A DNA stretch of 28,867 bases from Verrucomicrobia subdivision 3 bacterium UBA7542 (GTDB taxonomy: Bacteria > Verrucomicrobiota > Verrucomicrobiia > Limisphaerales > UBA11358): contig DLMG01000396.1 in the NCBI GenBank assembly GCA_002479245.1, positions 1-28,867 on the forward strand. Direction: 5' to 3'. Both the position numbers and the translations under genes were made by a program. Under the pieces are notes generated by a model that did not search any database, was not told the origin of the DNA, and saw only the letters and a program-made list of their open reading frames with translations. Positions 15,132 through 23,515 of the stretch are shown piece after piece. Position 1 is the stretch's first letter, and every line of letters begins with the position of its first letter.

Positions 15132-15175
15132 TTATGCCAGTTGGCAAGCCCATCGTCTGTGGACTATCGGCTACA
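15132..15175. repeat. GCCAGTTGGC / ACTATCGGCTACAA repeat (copy 2)
   Basis: Same 44-nt unit as 11737-11781, with one substitution (CCCATCG for CCCAGCG). Confidence 0.75.
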
Positions 15176-15223
15176 ATCTCGTTGGGGCGAAAGGGTGGCG
15201 GGTGGCGGGTGACGAGTGACAAG

Positions 15224-15317
15224 AAAGGCTCCCGCCTTCATCGGATTTCGGCGCGGCAAGGAAGGCTGAAGGCTGGGAATGGGAGATGGCCACGTAAAAG
15301 ACTTTGTCTCACGTGGC
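15224..15317. repeat. Mosaic repeat: GAAGGCTGAAGGCTG module plus hairpin module
   Basis: The first part reads AAAGGCTCCCGCCTTCATCG through GCAAGGAAGGCTGAAGGCTG, shared with 24127-24203 and 27495-27572. It is followed by a hairpin with arms GCCACGT (15289-15295) and ACGTGGC (15311-15317) around a 15-nt loop. Other copies have CCGCGT/ACGCGG arms, so both arms changed together here. Confidence 0.75.
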
Positions 15318-15381
15318 ATGCGGCGGAAAAGTTTCTGTCTTCACGTTGCCGGAGGCGCCATTTGCGCCTATGTTGGCAGTC

Positions 15382-16080
15382 ATGAATTTCAAGGGGTTTG
15401 CGTGGCGGTGGGCAGGCGTGTGGCTGCTCCTCCTCGGGACGGGAGGCGCACCGGCCATGCCGTCCATGTCCGTGGGCACGACCGCCGGCGCCCCGGGAAC
15501 CACCGACCCGGTCCCCGTGAGCGTCACGATTGATGTCAATGTGGTGTCGTTCCAATTCGATTTGTTGTATGCCACCAATTATCTCACGCCCAGCACGCCG
15601 ATCCGCGGCAGTGCCCTGGCGGATCAGCAACTGGCCAGCGCCGTGGTGACGCCAGGCGTGTTCCGCGTTTTGGGGTTTTCCTTTTCGAACTCGCCGATAA
15701 CAAACGGTGTGCTGGCCTACGTGCCGTTCGCCATCGCCAGCAACGCGCCCGACCACGACGAAATGCTGGTGTTAAGCAATATGTTGCTGGTAAACGCACA
15801 GGCGGTCGTGGTTCCCGTCACCGTCAATTCCAACGCCATCCTGAGCGTTACCGTGCCCCCGCAGTTCAGCGCTATTTTTCCCACCAACGCGGGCGCCATG
15901 CATCTGGACCTGACCGGAACCGCCGGCCGGGTTTATGTCATCCAGGCAACCACGAATCTCGCCGTCCCGCAGTGGAGCCCGCTGGCCACGAACACGGACG
16001 TCACCGGGGTCTTGCCGTTTGACGATGTTTCCGCCGGCGCTTTCTCAAACCGTTTTTACCGCGCCGTGTTCGATCACTGA
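15382..16080 (+). CDS. Secreted cohesin-like protein
   Basis: This 232-residue protein (from ATG 15382, MNFKGFAWRWAGVWLLLLG) has a signal peptide ending near GAPAMPS. Residues about 25-145 fit a cohesin-type beta-sandwich: MSVGTTAGAPGTTDPVPVSV, VVSFQFDLLYATNYLTPST, VFRVLGFSFSN and NGVLAYVPFAI. The C-terminal part (LDLTGTAGRVYVIQATTNL, then FSNRFYRAVF) is the module shared with neighbouring secreted proteins. Cohesins bind dockerins or act as plain adhesion modules; no dockerin is seen nearby. ATG 15370 is an alternative start with a distant GGAGG. Longer in-frame starts would be translated hairpin repeat and are unlikely. Confidence 0.75.
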   Translation: MNFKGFAWRWAGVWLLLLGTGGAPAMPSMSVGTTAGAPGTTDPVPVSVTIDVNVVSFQFDLLYATNYLTPSTPIRGSALADQQLASAVVTPGVFRVLGFSFSNSPITNGVLAYVPFAIASNAPDHDEMLVLSNMLLVNAQAVVVPVTVNSNAILSVTVPPQFSAIFPTNAGAMHLDLTGTAGRVYVIQATTNLAVPQWSPLATNTDVTGVLPFDDVSAGAFSNRFYRAVFDH

Positions 16081-16082
16081 CG

Positions 16083-16125
16083 GATTTGCGTCTTTTGCGT
16101 CTTTTCGCGGCTGGAACGCGGCTCG
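16083..16125. repeat. TTTGCGTCTTTTGCG-word repeat
   Basis: TTTGCGTCTTTTGCGTCTTT immediately follows the cohesin-like gene and continues as GCGGCTCGCGAGGATG, a phrase also seen at 19862-19876. The rest of the gap up to 16293 shows nothing clear. Confidence 0.55.
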
Positions 16126-16293
16126 CGAGGATGTTCGGCGCTTGACAGCAAGTATTCCTTTCTGTCAGGATACAGTGAGGATGAGCGAGACCCTGAAGCA
16201 ATCTTCTCTCGCCGGCGCAGCTTCAATAAACGGAGCCGAGTCAAGGTCCAGATTCCCGTCAGTTCAGTCAGAATTCCGGTTTGAATTCCTGCG

Positions 16294-17466
16294 ATGCAAC
16301 TGAAATGGAAATCCGACTTCGCTGCAATATCTGCCTGGGCAAGCACCTGTCTCTTTCTAATCGCCTGCCATCCGGCGCTCGCCGGAAATTATGTGATTGC
16401 GTGGGGCGACAATTCGTATGGCCAGACAAACGTCCCGGTGGCGGTCACCAATGTGCAGGCGGTTGCTGCGGGATTCGGCTTCAGCCTGGCCTTGCAGGGT
16501 GACGGCACCGTCATCGCGTGGGGCGGGCGTGGGGCAACCAATGTTCCTGCCGGATTGGGCAATGTGGCTGCGATTGCGGCCGGATATGGACAGGGACTCG
16601 CATTGAAAAATGACGGCACCTTCGTTGCGTGGGGAGGCCCGGGCTATGGCGGAACGGCCGTAACCAATGTCCCGGCAGGGTTGACCAATGTCGTGGCCAT
16701 CGCCTGCGGAGCGGATCATAACCTGGTACTCAGGGGCGACGGCACCGTTTTTGCCTGGGGCCTGAATTATGGCGGCCAAACGAATGTTCCCGTGGATTTG
16801 AGCAACGTGGTTGCGATTGCGGCCGGTTTCAGTTCGAGTTTCGCCATCAAAACCGACGGTTCGACCTGGCTCTCGGGCAGAGCCACCAATCAGGTCAACA
16901 CCTTTTCTTCCAACGTTGTGGCCGCCGCCGTTGTGGCCGGCGGCGAACAGGGAATTGCCTTGCTCGGAAATGGAACCGGCGATGCGTGGGGGTTTCCTTA
17001 CGGAACCAATACCGTGGTCATCTCGAATGTGACGGCCGTTGCCAGTGCCTGTCCATTCAACCAGGCCGGCGCCGTTTGGGCCTTGCAAAGAGGCGGGACC
17101 TTGGCCGGCTTGGGTTACAACGCCCAATTATCCGGACCGTCCCCCTATCTTGGACAGACAAATGTCTGGATGAATCTTTCAAACGTGCTGGCCATTGCAT
17201 CGGGCTACAGCCATCACTTGGCCATCGTCGGCGACAGTTTGCCCCACCCCATTGAGCCGATGTTGAGCGCGGGCTTCATTAACGGTCAGTTCATCATTTC
17301 TCAACCCACCTCACTCGGAAGGGCGTATCGGCTCGAATACGACAATACCCTTGCGGACAACTGGCAGATGTTTCCGCCGGTTCCCGGCAATGGCACCACT
17401 CAAGTTCTCACCGACCCGAATCCGCCGGCTTCGCAAAGGTTTTATCGCGTTCATGCCGGGCAATAG
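16294..17466 (+). CDS. Secreted RCC1-repeat beta-propeller-like protein
   Basis: This 390-residue protein has a signal peptide (AISAWASTCLFLIACHPALA) and at least five RCC1/BLIP-II-type repeats with the pattern VIAWGxNxxGQTNVP, VxAIAAGxxHxLALKxDG. The repeats become less regular after about residue 190 (TWLSGRATNQ, GDAWGFPYGTN). The C-terminal 70 residues (GRAYRLEYDNTLADNWQMF, ASQRFYRVHAG) are the lineage-typical module shared with the two upstream secreted genes. Such propellers mediate binding; the partner is unknown. A terminator-like hairpin follows the stop. Confidence 0.88.
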   Translation: MQLKWKSDFAAISAWASTCLFLIACHPALAGNYVIAWGDNSYGQTNVPVAVTNVQAVAAGFGFSLALQGDGTVIAWGGRGATNVPAGLGNVAAIAAGYGQGLALKNDGTFVAWGGPGYGGTAVTNVPAGLTNVVAIACGADHNLVLRGDGTVFAWGLNYGGQTNVPVDLSNVVAIAAGFSSSFAIKTDGSTWLSGRATNQVNTFSSNVVAAAVVAGGEQGIALLGNGTGDAWGFPYGTNTVVISNVTAVASACPFNQAGAVWALQRGGTLAGLGYNAQLSGPSPYLGQTNVWMNLSNVLAIASGYSHHLAIVGDSLPHPIEPMLSAGFINGQFIISQPTSLGRAYRLEYDNTLADNWQMFPPVPGNGTTQVLTDPNPPASQRFYRVHAGQ

Positions 17467-17471
17467 CGTCG

Positions 17472-17496
17472 CCGCCGGATTCTTTACAGCCGGCGG
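17472..17496 (+). terminator. Terminator-like hairpin after the RCC1 gene
   Basis: Perfect 7-bp arms CCGCCGG (17472-17478) and CCGGCGG (17490-17496) flank an 11-nt loop six bases after the stop. Only a short AATTT follows, so intrinsic termination would be weak. Confidence 0.5.
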
Positions 17497-17569
17497 AATT
17501 TGGCCACGCAGCAGCACGGCCCTGCCATCCGTGTTTATTCCGCCGTCGCCGAGGATGGCTGACAGGCCG

Positions 17570-17685
17570 TGGTTGATATTCTTTGTGTCTTTGTTTCTTG
17601 GTTGTTCAATTCCTCCGCGTCATCCGCGAAATCTGCGGTTAAAAAATTTGGGCGTCGTGGAACTCCGCCCTCCGTAATTTCTGTC
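17570..17685. repeat. TTTGTGTCTTTGTTTC words plus GGGCGTCGTGGAACTCCGCCC module
   Basis: The word family (TTCTTTGTGTCTTTG through CTGCGGTTAAA) is followed by TGGGCGTCGTGGAACTCCGC and CCTCCG. The same two modules occur in the same order at 21768-21870 and 24330-24465. This occupies the space between two converging genes. Confidence 0.65.
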
Positions 17686-17691
17686 AATGCT

Positions 17692-19530
17692 CTAATTGCC
17701 GGTTGGGTTAGCGTTCCAGATCTTGAGGTTGAGATCTGCCGGGCCGGGATGCTCGAACGGGCCCGGAGTCGGATTCGATGCGTTCCTGCTTTGGCCGAAG
17801 TAATCGGTGTTGATTCGAATCCGCGCACCATCCGGTTGTTCAAAAGGAGCATCGGGGATGATGGCCCGGCCGAGCAGTTTGGTCGTCACGAGTTTGCGGG
17901 TCCGCTCCGTGCTCCAGTCCGGGTCGTGTTTCATGAGGAGGTGGAGGCCATCCGCCTCCTCAACCAGCCTGGGCGCCGGAACAAAGTCCGGTTGGACGAG
18001 CGCATTCGTTTCATGACTGGAAGGCATGGCCCCATTGAGAAAAACATTGCCGTCCATCCACACGGGCAGTTGAGCCTTGTCGTACCGGCGCAAATCTTCG
18101 CGGCCCACGAACAGGTTGTTGTAGTAGCGGTCATCACCGGCCGGGTTGTCGTGATAACCCGCGACCTGCGTGGAATGCGCCTTGAGAAACGGCGTCTGGC
18201 GGCCGTCGTATGAGACCAATTGGATGGTTCCGGCGAACAGGTTGTGAACGTAGGCGCCACCCTGTGAACGGTCCATCAGCGACGAGCGCGAGAGGAAAAG
18301 GTTGTTGTCCATCAGGAACGGACCGTGGTCCACCTCGACCAATACATCGGCTTCATTGTTGTGGAAGAGATTGTTCGAGACGCGCGTGCCCTGCGCCATC
18401 CAGTCCAGCCACAGCCCCAGGCAGGTCCGGTAGATGTGGTTCCGGGTGATTTGAACATCAACGGCGCCGTGAAATTTGATGCCCGCCATCTCCGCGCCCG
18501 AAAACAATTTTCGGACGTGAATGTCATGGATGGTATTGCCGGTGACGGTGCTGAACGCCGCGCCCAGGCTGCCGACGATGCCCGCCTGTTCGCAATGCGA
18601 GATGGTGTTGTTGCGGACGAGGTGGTGGCCGATGTTTTCCCTGGACCAGCCGTTGGTGAGAGCATGGTCAATGGTCTTGACGTAGCCCTCGGCGGTATTG
18701 GCCGACGTGTTATCCCACTCGTCACCGTATTTGCCGAGCGCAATGCCCGAACAAATGGAGTAGCGGATCACATTGCTCTCGATAATCCAGCCTTTGCTCC
18801 AATGCGTGCCAATCAAACCGATCTGCTCGGCTGTGGGCGGTGCCCACGGGGTGGCCGCCGCCTCCAGGGTGAAGCCACGCACGGTGAGGTAATTAATGCC
18901 GGTCTTTTCCGGATAGAACACGGTCCGCCGCACATTGATCTCCACCAATTGTTCGTTCGGGTTGACCCCTTTGAACTGCGCCCAGATGGTGGTTTTCTCC
19001 TTGTCCACCTGGCCGAACCAGAGTGCGTTGGGGGTCATCGGTTTCAGGACCTCGTCCAGTTTGGCCGCTTCGGTCAGCCACCCGCCATTCAGATAGACCG
19101 CGCCGGTGTGATGTTCCCGGCCCCGGGCCTCGAACCAATCGCCGTGGATGAGATCGCTGTAAGGATTGAAACTGCCGAAGAAAGAATCCGGCAGCGTCAC
19201 CTTCCAGACATCGTCCTGGACCTTCACCCAGTTGGTGACCACTTCCGATCCTTTGATCGCGACCGGCTCACCGGGCGCGGCTTGATAGACGATGCGTTTC
19301 CGGTCCGATTTGCCTCCGCGCGGCGGGCTGATGCGTTCGCGATAGACGCCCTCATGCACCGTGATGACATCGCCCGGCTGAGCAACCCGGGCGGCGGCTG
19401 AAATGGTCCGGAAAGGCCTGGCCGCCGTTCCCTCATTGTGATCGTCTCCCTTGACGGATACCTGAAACTCCCGCGCGCCAAGGGCCTGGACTGTCAACAG
19501 CCACAGGAAAATAACGATGCCATTTCTCAT
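17692..19530 (-). CDS. Secreted right-handed parallel beta-helix protein (DUF1565-like)
   Basis: This 612-residue exported protein has a short signal peptide (MRNGIVIFLWLLTVQALG). Residues about 22-65 carry the DUF1565-type opening VSVKGDDHNEGTAARPFRTI and QPGDVITVHEGVYRE that precedes beta-helix folds in polysaccharide-active proteins. The centre has helix-rung patterns such as HHLVRNNTISHCEQAGIVG, TVTGNTIHDIHVRK and VQITRNHIYRTCLGLWLDWM, typical of pectate-lyase-like or glycoside-hydrolase-like coils. Acidic and aromatic residues are frequent but no family-defining catalytic set can be assigned by eye. It is likely to degrade or bind a plant or algal polysaccharide. Confidence 0.85.
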   Translation of the reverse strand: MRNGIVIFLWLLTVQALGAREFQVSVKGDDHNEGTAARPFRTISAAARVAQPGDVITVHEGVYRERISPPRGGKSDRKRIVYQAAPGEPVAIKGSEVVTNWVKVQDDVWKVTLPDSFFGSFNPYSDLIHGDWFEARGREHHTGAVYLNGGWLTEAAKLDEVLKPMTPNALWFGQVDKEKTTIWAQFKGVNPNEQLVEINVRRTVFYPEKTGINYLTVRGFTLEAAATPWAPPTAEQIGLIGTHWSKGWIIESNVIRYSICSGIALGKYGDEWDNTSANTAEGYVKTIDHALTNGWSRENIGHHLVRNNTISHCEQAGIVGSLGAAFSTVTGNTIHDIHVRKLFSGAEMAGIKFHGAVDVQITRNHIYRTCLGLWLDWMAQGTRVSNNLFHNNEADVLVEVDHGPFLMDNNLFLSRSSLMDRSQGGAYVHNLFAGTIQLVSYDGRQTPFLKAHSTQVAGYHDNPAGDDRYYNNLFVGREDLRRYDKAQLPVWMDGNVFLNGAMPSSHETNALVQPDFVPAPRLVEEADGLHLLMKHDPDWSTERTRKLVTTKLLGRAIIPDAPFEQPDGARIRINTDYFGQSRNASNPTPGPFEHPGPADLNLKIWNANPTGN

Positions 19531-19599
19531 GATTTAGAATGATTTGAGCCAATTCATCGGTGTATGAACAGTTTGGAACAAGCCTGGTGGCCAGCCAAG

Positions 19600-19925
19600 G
19601 CGCGATTTTGTTGCGGGAGGCCGGTTTGGGGAAAAAAGTCGTTGGTCGGTTGAGGGTTGATCCGTCTTCGCCAAGGCTACGACGGGACAAGAAGTTGAGC
19701 GTTGAGAGTTTCTTTGTGTCTTTGTTCCCTTCGTTTCCTTTTGTGGAAATGGCCATCAGCGCTGATCCATCCTTCGTCCCACAATGTTGGACTACGGAGG
19801 ACAGGTGAGCGGGAATGAGCGGTTTACTTCGGTTCTTGGTTCCCGGATTTCGGGTCTCGGGCGGCTCGCGGGGATGCTCGCCCCACCTTTGCGTTCTCTG
19901 CGTTCTCTGCGGTTAAATCCGTCCC
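19600..19925. repeat. Repeat-filled intergenic region
   Basis: The 19531-20075 gap holds no credible gene. It contains CGCGATTTTG...GGTTTGGGGAAAAAA (19601-19636, also at 21609-21642 and 24035-24075), TCTTTGTGTCTTTGTTCCC words (19709-19745), CGGATTTCGGGTCTCGGG (19847-19864), and GCTCGCCCCACCTTTGCG with TTCTCTGCGGTTAAA (19875-19918). Confidence 0.6.
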
Positions 19926-20075
19926 GCATTGCAAGATCCGTGGTTAACTAACGGACGCCCCGGCCCGGCTACGCCACAGGCTACGCCGCGGCAAGCAGTG
20001 CGTCCCCACCAGAAAATTGGCGGCGATTAGCGCAATTGATGTAAAAGCGTTTCTTTGTGTTGACCGATGACCGAA

Positions 20076-21476
20076 TTAGTTGCTGCTGCTCGTGGCTAAC
20101 TGCACTTCCAGTTGGTTGTCCACATTCCCGGCGTGCGCGATCCGATTCGCGATTTCACCGATGAGACGTTTTTCCTCGGCGGTGTTGACCGGCCCGCACA
20201 GGATGACCCGGCCATCAATGGCGGTGATCTTCACGTTTTTGGCATTCACGGACATTCTGCTGTCAGCGATGATTTTTTTGCGAATCTGCGCCGCGGTGTT
20301 CACGTCGGTCTGGCTGTTGCCCCGCTCAAGCGTGGTCAGCGTGCTGCTGTCGCGATCACGAACATTTAGCCGGGTGTTGTCAGCGTCGGTCGTCGCGTTG
20401 GGGTTGAACCAAGGCTCAACCTTGTAGGCGTGGTACACGCCGCCGGCATAACCGGGCTGGCTGAAATCGGGCCATTGACTGGCTTTGAAATGCGGTGAAT
20501 TGGCCAGCATCTCCTTGGAGGCGTCAAGCTGGAGGGTGTCATGTTCCGCATTGAACCGGAGCGCGGCGGGTGGCACGGCGCTCAACTCGTCCCCCAGCCC
20601 GATGTATCCGCCGGATGAAATGATGACCGCAACGATGCGGCCCGCCGATAGATCCACCATCAAGTTCTCCACCTTGCCGAGTTTCTCATCCTGCAGGTTC
20701 TTCACCGGCGTGCCCATGAGCCGGCTCGCCTTCTGGACATAACCCAGCCGCGACCACGCATTGTTGACTCGCCTCTCATTTGAGTAATATTCCCGCGTCC
20801 AGGTTCCGTCCGGGTTGCGGGTTGAAATCCAGTTGTTGGTTGTCTCCAAATTGCCGGCTGTTTCCACATTGCTTGCCTTGTCCACGGCGCGCGCTCCATC
20901 CGTATTGATTGATCCATCCATATTGTGGGGCAAGGTTGCGGCGACCGTTCCATCCAGGTTGGGATTCCTATATCCGTCATTATCGGCAACGAAATATGGT
21001 CGTTCGCCGTAATAACCATAGACTTCAGTCACCCGATTGGACTGCGTGTCTTTGTCCCACTTCGAGGTGTCAAATTTGAGGGCCGCCGCGAGTTTCGCTT
21101 TGCTGGCGTTCAGATGAAGGACTTTATCCGCAGCATCGAGATGCAAGGCTCCCGGCGGCACCGCGGTGAGCGTATAGCCAATGCCGAGAAATCCACCGGT
21201 GGAAAGAATCACCTGGACGATCCGTCCGGACTCCACATCCACAGCGAGGTCTTTCACGTTGCCCAGTCTTTCGTTCTGATAGTTATTGACTGTCATTCCG
21301 ATGATGTCGGTGGCCTTGGCCGCGCCGTTCAGCCGTTCCGAGCGTGCCCGGGTCATGGGTTGTCGGGTGGAGCCGGTTTCAGCCGTTCTGGGACCAAGTG
21401 TTTCCTGGGCCAACGCCGAGAACGACAGGAGAAACGCGGCGGACGCGCTGGTAATGATTTGTAATTTCCGTTTCAT
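20076..21476 (-). CDS. Periplasmic protein with two PRC-barrel domains and a BON domain
   Basis: This 466-residue exported protein has a signal peptide (IITSASAAFLLSFSALAQ). PRC-barrel domain 1 covers about residues 55-135 (IIGMTVNNYQNERLGNVKDL, AVPPGALHLD) and domain 2 about 250-330 (LMGTPVKNLQDEKLGKVENL, AVPPAALRFN), clearly duplicated. A BON domain lies at 393-461 (DVNTAAQIRKKIIADSRMS, VKITAIDGRVILCGPV, VDNQLEV), a module for envelope or membrane association and stress protection. The combination suggests an envelope-stress or storage-surface protein, which is inference. A GGAAAAAAT tract precedes the ATG. The long 5' side is repeat DNA. Confidence 0.9.
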   Translation of the reverse strand: MKRKLQIITSASAAFLLSFSALAQETLGPRTAETGSTRQPMTRARSERLNGAAKATDIIGMTVNNYQNERLGNVKDLAVDVESGRIVQVILSTGGFLGIGYTLTAVPPGALHLDAADKVLHLNASKAKLAAALKFDTSKWDKDTQSNRVTEVYGYYGERPYFVADNDGYRNPNLDGTVAATLPHNMDGSINTDGARAVDKASNVETAGNLETTNNWISTRNPDGTWTREYYSNERRVNNAWSRLGYVQKASRLMGTPVKNLQDEKLGKVENLMVDLSAGRIVAVIISSGGYIGLGDELSAVPPAALRFNAEHDTLQLDASKEMLANSPHFKASQWPDFSQPGYAGGVYHAYKVEPWFNPNATTDADNTRLNVRDRDSSTLTTLERGNSQTDVNTAAQIRKKIIADSRMSVNAKNVKITAIDGRVILCGPVNTAEEKRLIGEIANRIAHAGNVDNQLEVQLATSSSN

Positions 21477-21608
21477 ATAATTTTTTCCGTGTTTATTTTT
21501 TCCGTAAGGAGGTTTTCCTTTGTCTCAGCTTTCACAATAGGCGGGAAACCTGACGGGGGCTATGGGGTGTTACCCTACTGAAGATTTCGTGAACGCAAGT
21601 GACCTCCG

Positions 21609-21870
21609 GACGCGATTTTGCCACGGGAAGCGGTTTGGGGAGACCGCGTAAAGTTGTGCCACGCGGCAGGCCGCGTAAAAGACTTTGTCTCACGCGGTGG
21701 GGAATATTCAACATTCAACATCCAACATCGAATTGTCAGAGGGGGAATCAGGAGCCTCGCCCCACCTTTGTGTTCCTTGCGTTCTATGCGGTAAAAAAAA
21801 CCGTTCGCGTGGTTCGCGTTTTTCGCGGTTAGGAATTGGGGCTTCGTGGAGATCGGCCCTCCGAAATGGA
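21609..21870 (+). repeat. Longest mosaic repeat: five modules in series
   Basis: In order: GACGCGATTTTGCCACGG module (21609-21642); hairpin with arms CCGCGT (21671-21676) and ACGCGG (21692-21697); ACATTCAACATCCAACATCG words running into CAGAGGGGGAATCAGGAGCC (the 56 nt at 21711-21766 are identical to 27643-27698); TTTGTGTTCCTTGCG words to about 21833; then TTGGGGCTTCGTGGAGATCG and GCCCTCCGAA (to 21868). A long open frame passes through it, but its translation is repeat-derived. Confidence 0.8.
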
Positions 21871-21975
21871 CTCGCTCGCGCGCTTGCGGTTCAGGTGTCC
21901 GGCGGGTTATTCTGGCGGCACGTGAGCCCAACCCGGATTCCACGTGATCGCCCGGGGACATCGTCCCGGGGCGAT

Positions 21976-23289
21976 GTGGCCCGGTCACCGGCCTTTTGCC
22001 AGTCATTTCCAGCCGCCAGGAAGACCGCCATCCTGCTCTCCAGCATTGCGCTCTGCGCCTTCAGTCATCTGGCCGCCGCTCCGGCCCCCGATGATTCAAC
22101 CGCGCGCACAAGCCGCTGGCAGGAAGACCTCGACTTTTTCGCCCGGCAACTTCCAGCCAGGCAAATAGATTTTTCCCAGCTCATGCCCGGGGACAAGTTT
22201 GAGCGCTCCGTTGCGGAACTGAAGCGTGAAGTTCCACAGCTCTCCGATCAGGATATCCTGTTTGAGTTGATGCGCATCGTGGCCGGCCTGGGTGTGGCGC
22301 ATACGGGGGTGGCCTTCGGATCCATCAAGGATTTTAACGTGCGCACGTATCCCGTCCAGATGCAGTGGTTTTCCGACGGGCTGGCCGTGGTGGCGGCGAC
22401 GCCGGAACATCAAGAGGCGCTCGGCTGCCGCGTGGTGCGCATCGGTTCCTTGACGCCGGAGCAGGCCGAAGCGGCGGTGGCGCCTTACATCCCCCACGAA
22501 AACAATGCCTGGCTGCACGCCCAAAGTCCCCGATACCTGAATTTGGTGGAGTTGATGCAGCGCGAAAAAATCGCCGACGCCAACGGTCGCCTGCAGTTGA
22601 CGCTGGCCAAAGCTGGTGGCGGGGAATTCACGCTTGAAATCAGACCGGCCGGCCGGGGCCAAAGCAGCCGGAAGATGGTGAAAGCCGACGACGCCCTGCC
22701 GATTCCAGCCGGGTTGAAACGCAAACATCCCGGAGCCTCCTACTGGTTTGAATACCTGCCGGACACGCAGACGCTCTACCTCCAATACAATAAATGCGCC
22801 AATGAAACCAACAACCCGTTCACTGGTTTTGCGAAGGCGCTGTTCGCCTTTGCCGACGCGCACCCGGTCCAGCGTGTGGTCGTGGACCTGCGCTTCAACG
22901 CCGGCGGCAGTTCCAGCATCGTGAAACCCCTCGTGGAGGGTTTGAAGTCACGACCGGCGCTCAATGCGCAGGGACATCTCTACGTCCTCATCGGCAGCCA
23001 GACGTTCTCTTCCGGGGTGTTTGCGGTGATGGATTTCCGCACTGACCTGCACGCGCTTCTCGTTGGCGAACCGACGGGGAACAAGCCCAATCATTATGGG
23101 TTGCAGCAAAACTTTGCGCTGCCGAACTCAAGGCTGATGGTGCATTACTCCGCAAGGCATTTCCGGCTGATGCCCGATGCCGATCCGCCAACGGTTGAGC
23201 CGGACATCATGGCGCCGACGTCGCTGGCGGACTTTCTGGCCGGCCGCGACCCGGCTTTAGCCGCCGCGCTGCGTCAACCGTCGCAGTAA
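21976..23289 (+). CDS. Exported S41-family (C-terminal-processing-like) peptidase
   Basis: This protein of about 437 residues begins with VARSPAFCQSFPAARKTAIL and continues into a signal peptide (LLSSIALCAFSHLAAAPA). A PDZ-like middle region (WFSDGLAVVAATPEHQEALG, GCRVVRIGSLTPEQAEAAV) precedes the S41 core: DLRFNAGGSSS, matching the family's DLRxNxGG; the nucleophile in GSQTFSSGVF (about S346); and EPTGNKPNHYG, holding the candidate general-base Lys. The length is normal for the family. The reading frame is open back to 21685, but that part is dispersed repeat, so GTG 21976 is my choice; the ribosome-binding site is weak and the start stays uncertain. Confidence 0.82.
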   Translation: MARSPAFCQSFPAARKTAILLSSIALCAFSHLAAAPAPDDSTARTSRWQEDLDFFARQLPARQIDFSQLMPGDKFERSVAELKREVPQLSDQDILFELMRIVAGLGVAHTGVAFGSIKDFNVRTYPVQMQWFSDGLAVVAATPEHQEALGCRVVRIGSLTPEQAEAAVAPYIPHENNAWLHAQSPRYLNLVELMQREKIADANGRLQLTLAKAGGGEFTLEIRPAGRGQSSRKMVKADDALPIPAGLKRKHPGASYWFEYLPDTQTLYLQYNKCANETNNPFTGFAKALFAFADAHPVQRVVVDLRFNAGGSSSIVKPLVEGLKSRPALNAQGHLYVLIGSQTFSSGVFAVMDFRTDLHALLVGEPTGNKPNHYGLQQNFALPNSRLMVHYSARHFRLMPDADPPTVEPDIMAPTSLADFLAGRDPALAAALRQPSQ

Positions 23290-23362
23290 ATTTGTGTGCT
23301 TCCGCCTGCATTCCAGTTCGGCGCGACAAGCTGGCGTGGCAAGAACGGCTGAATTTTGAATG

Positions 23363-23515
23363 CCAAATGCTGAAGGCTGAAGGGCCGCATAAAAGACTCC
23401 GTCTCACGCGGTGGGTCTCGCGTCTCGGATTTCGGGTCTGGGGATGGGAATTGGGAGCCGGAATTAATCCGGGGCTGCTTTTGCGCTCTTTGCGCCTTTT
23501 TGCGGCCAACAGTGG
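23363..23515 (+). repeat. Mosaic repeat: GAAGGCTGAA, hairpin, CGGATTTCGGGTCTGGGG, TTTGCG words
   Basis: TGCTGAAGGCTGAAGGG leads directly into hairpin arms CCGCAT (23385-23390) and ACGCGG (23406-23411) with a 15-nt loop, then TGGG, a CTCGCGTCTCGGATTTCGGG phrase, and GCTCTTTGCGCCTTTTTGCGG (23484-23504 region). Confidence 0.7.

Noticed and set aside
18325..19401. A 358-residue plus-strand frame opposite the beta-helix gene
   Set aside because: It lacks family features and the minus-strand gene has a signal peptide and beta-helix rungs.
21685..21975. A 97-residue N-terminal domain of the S41 peptidase
   Set aside because: The translation consists of dispersed repeat modules also found in non-coding places.
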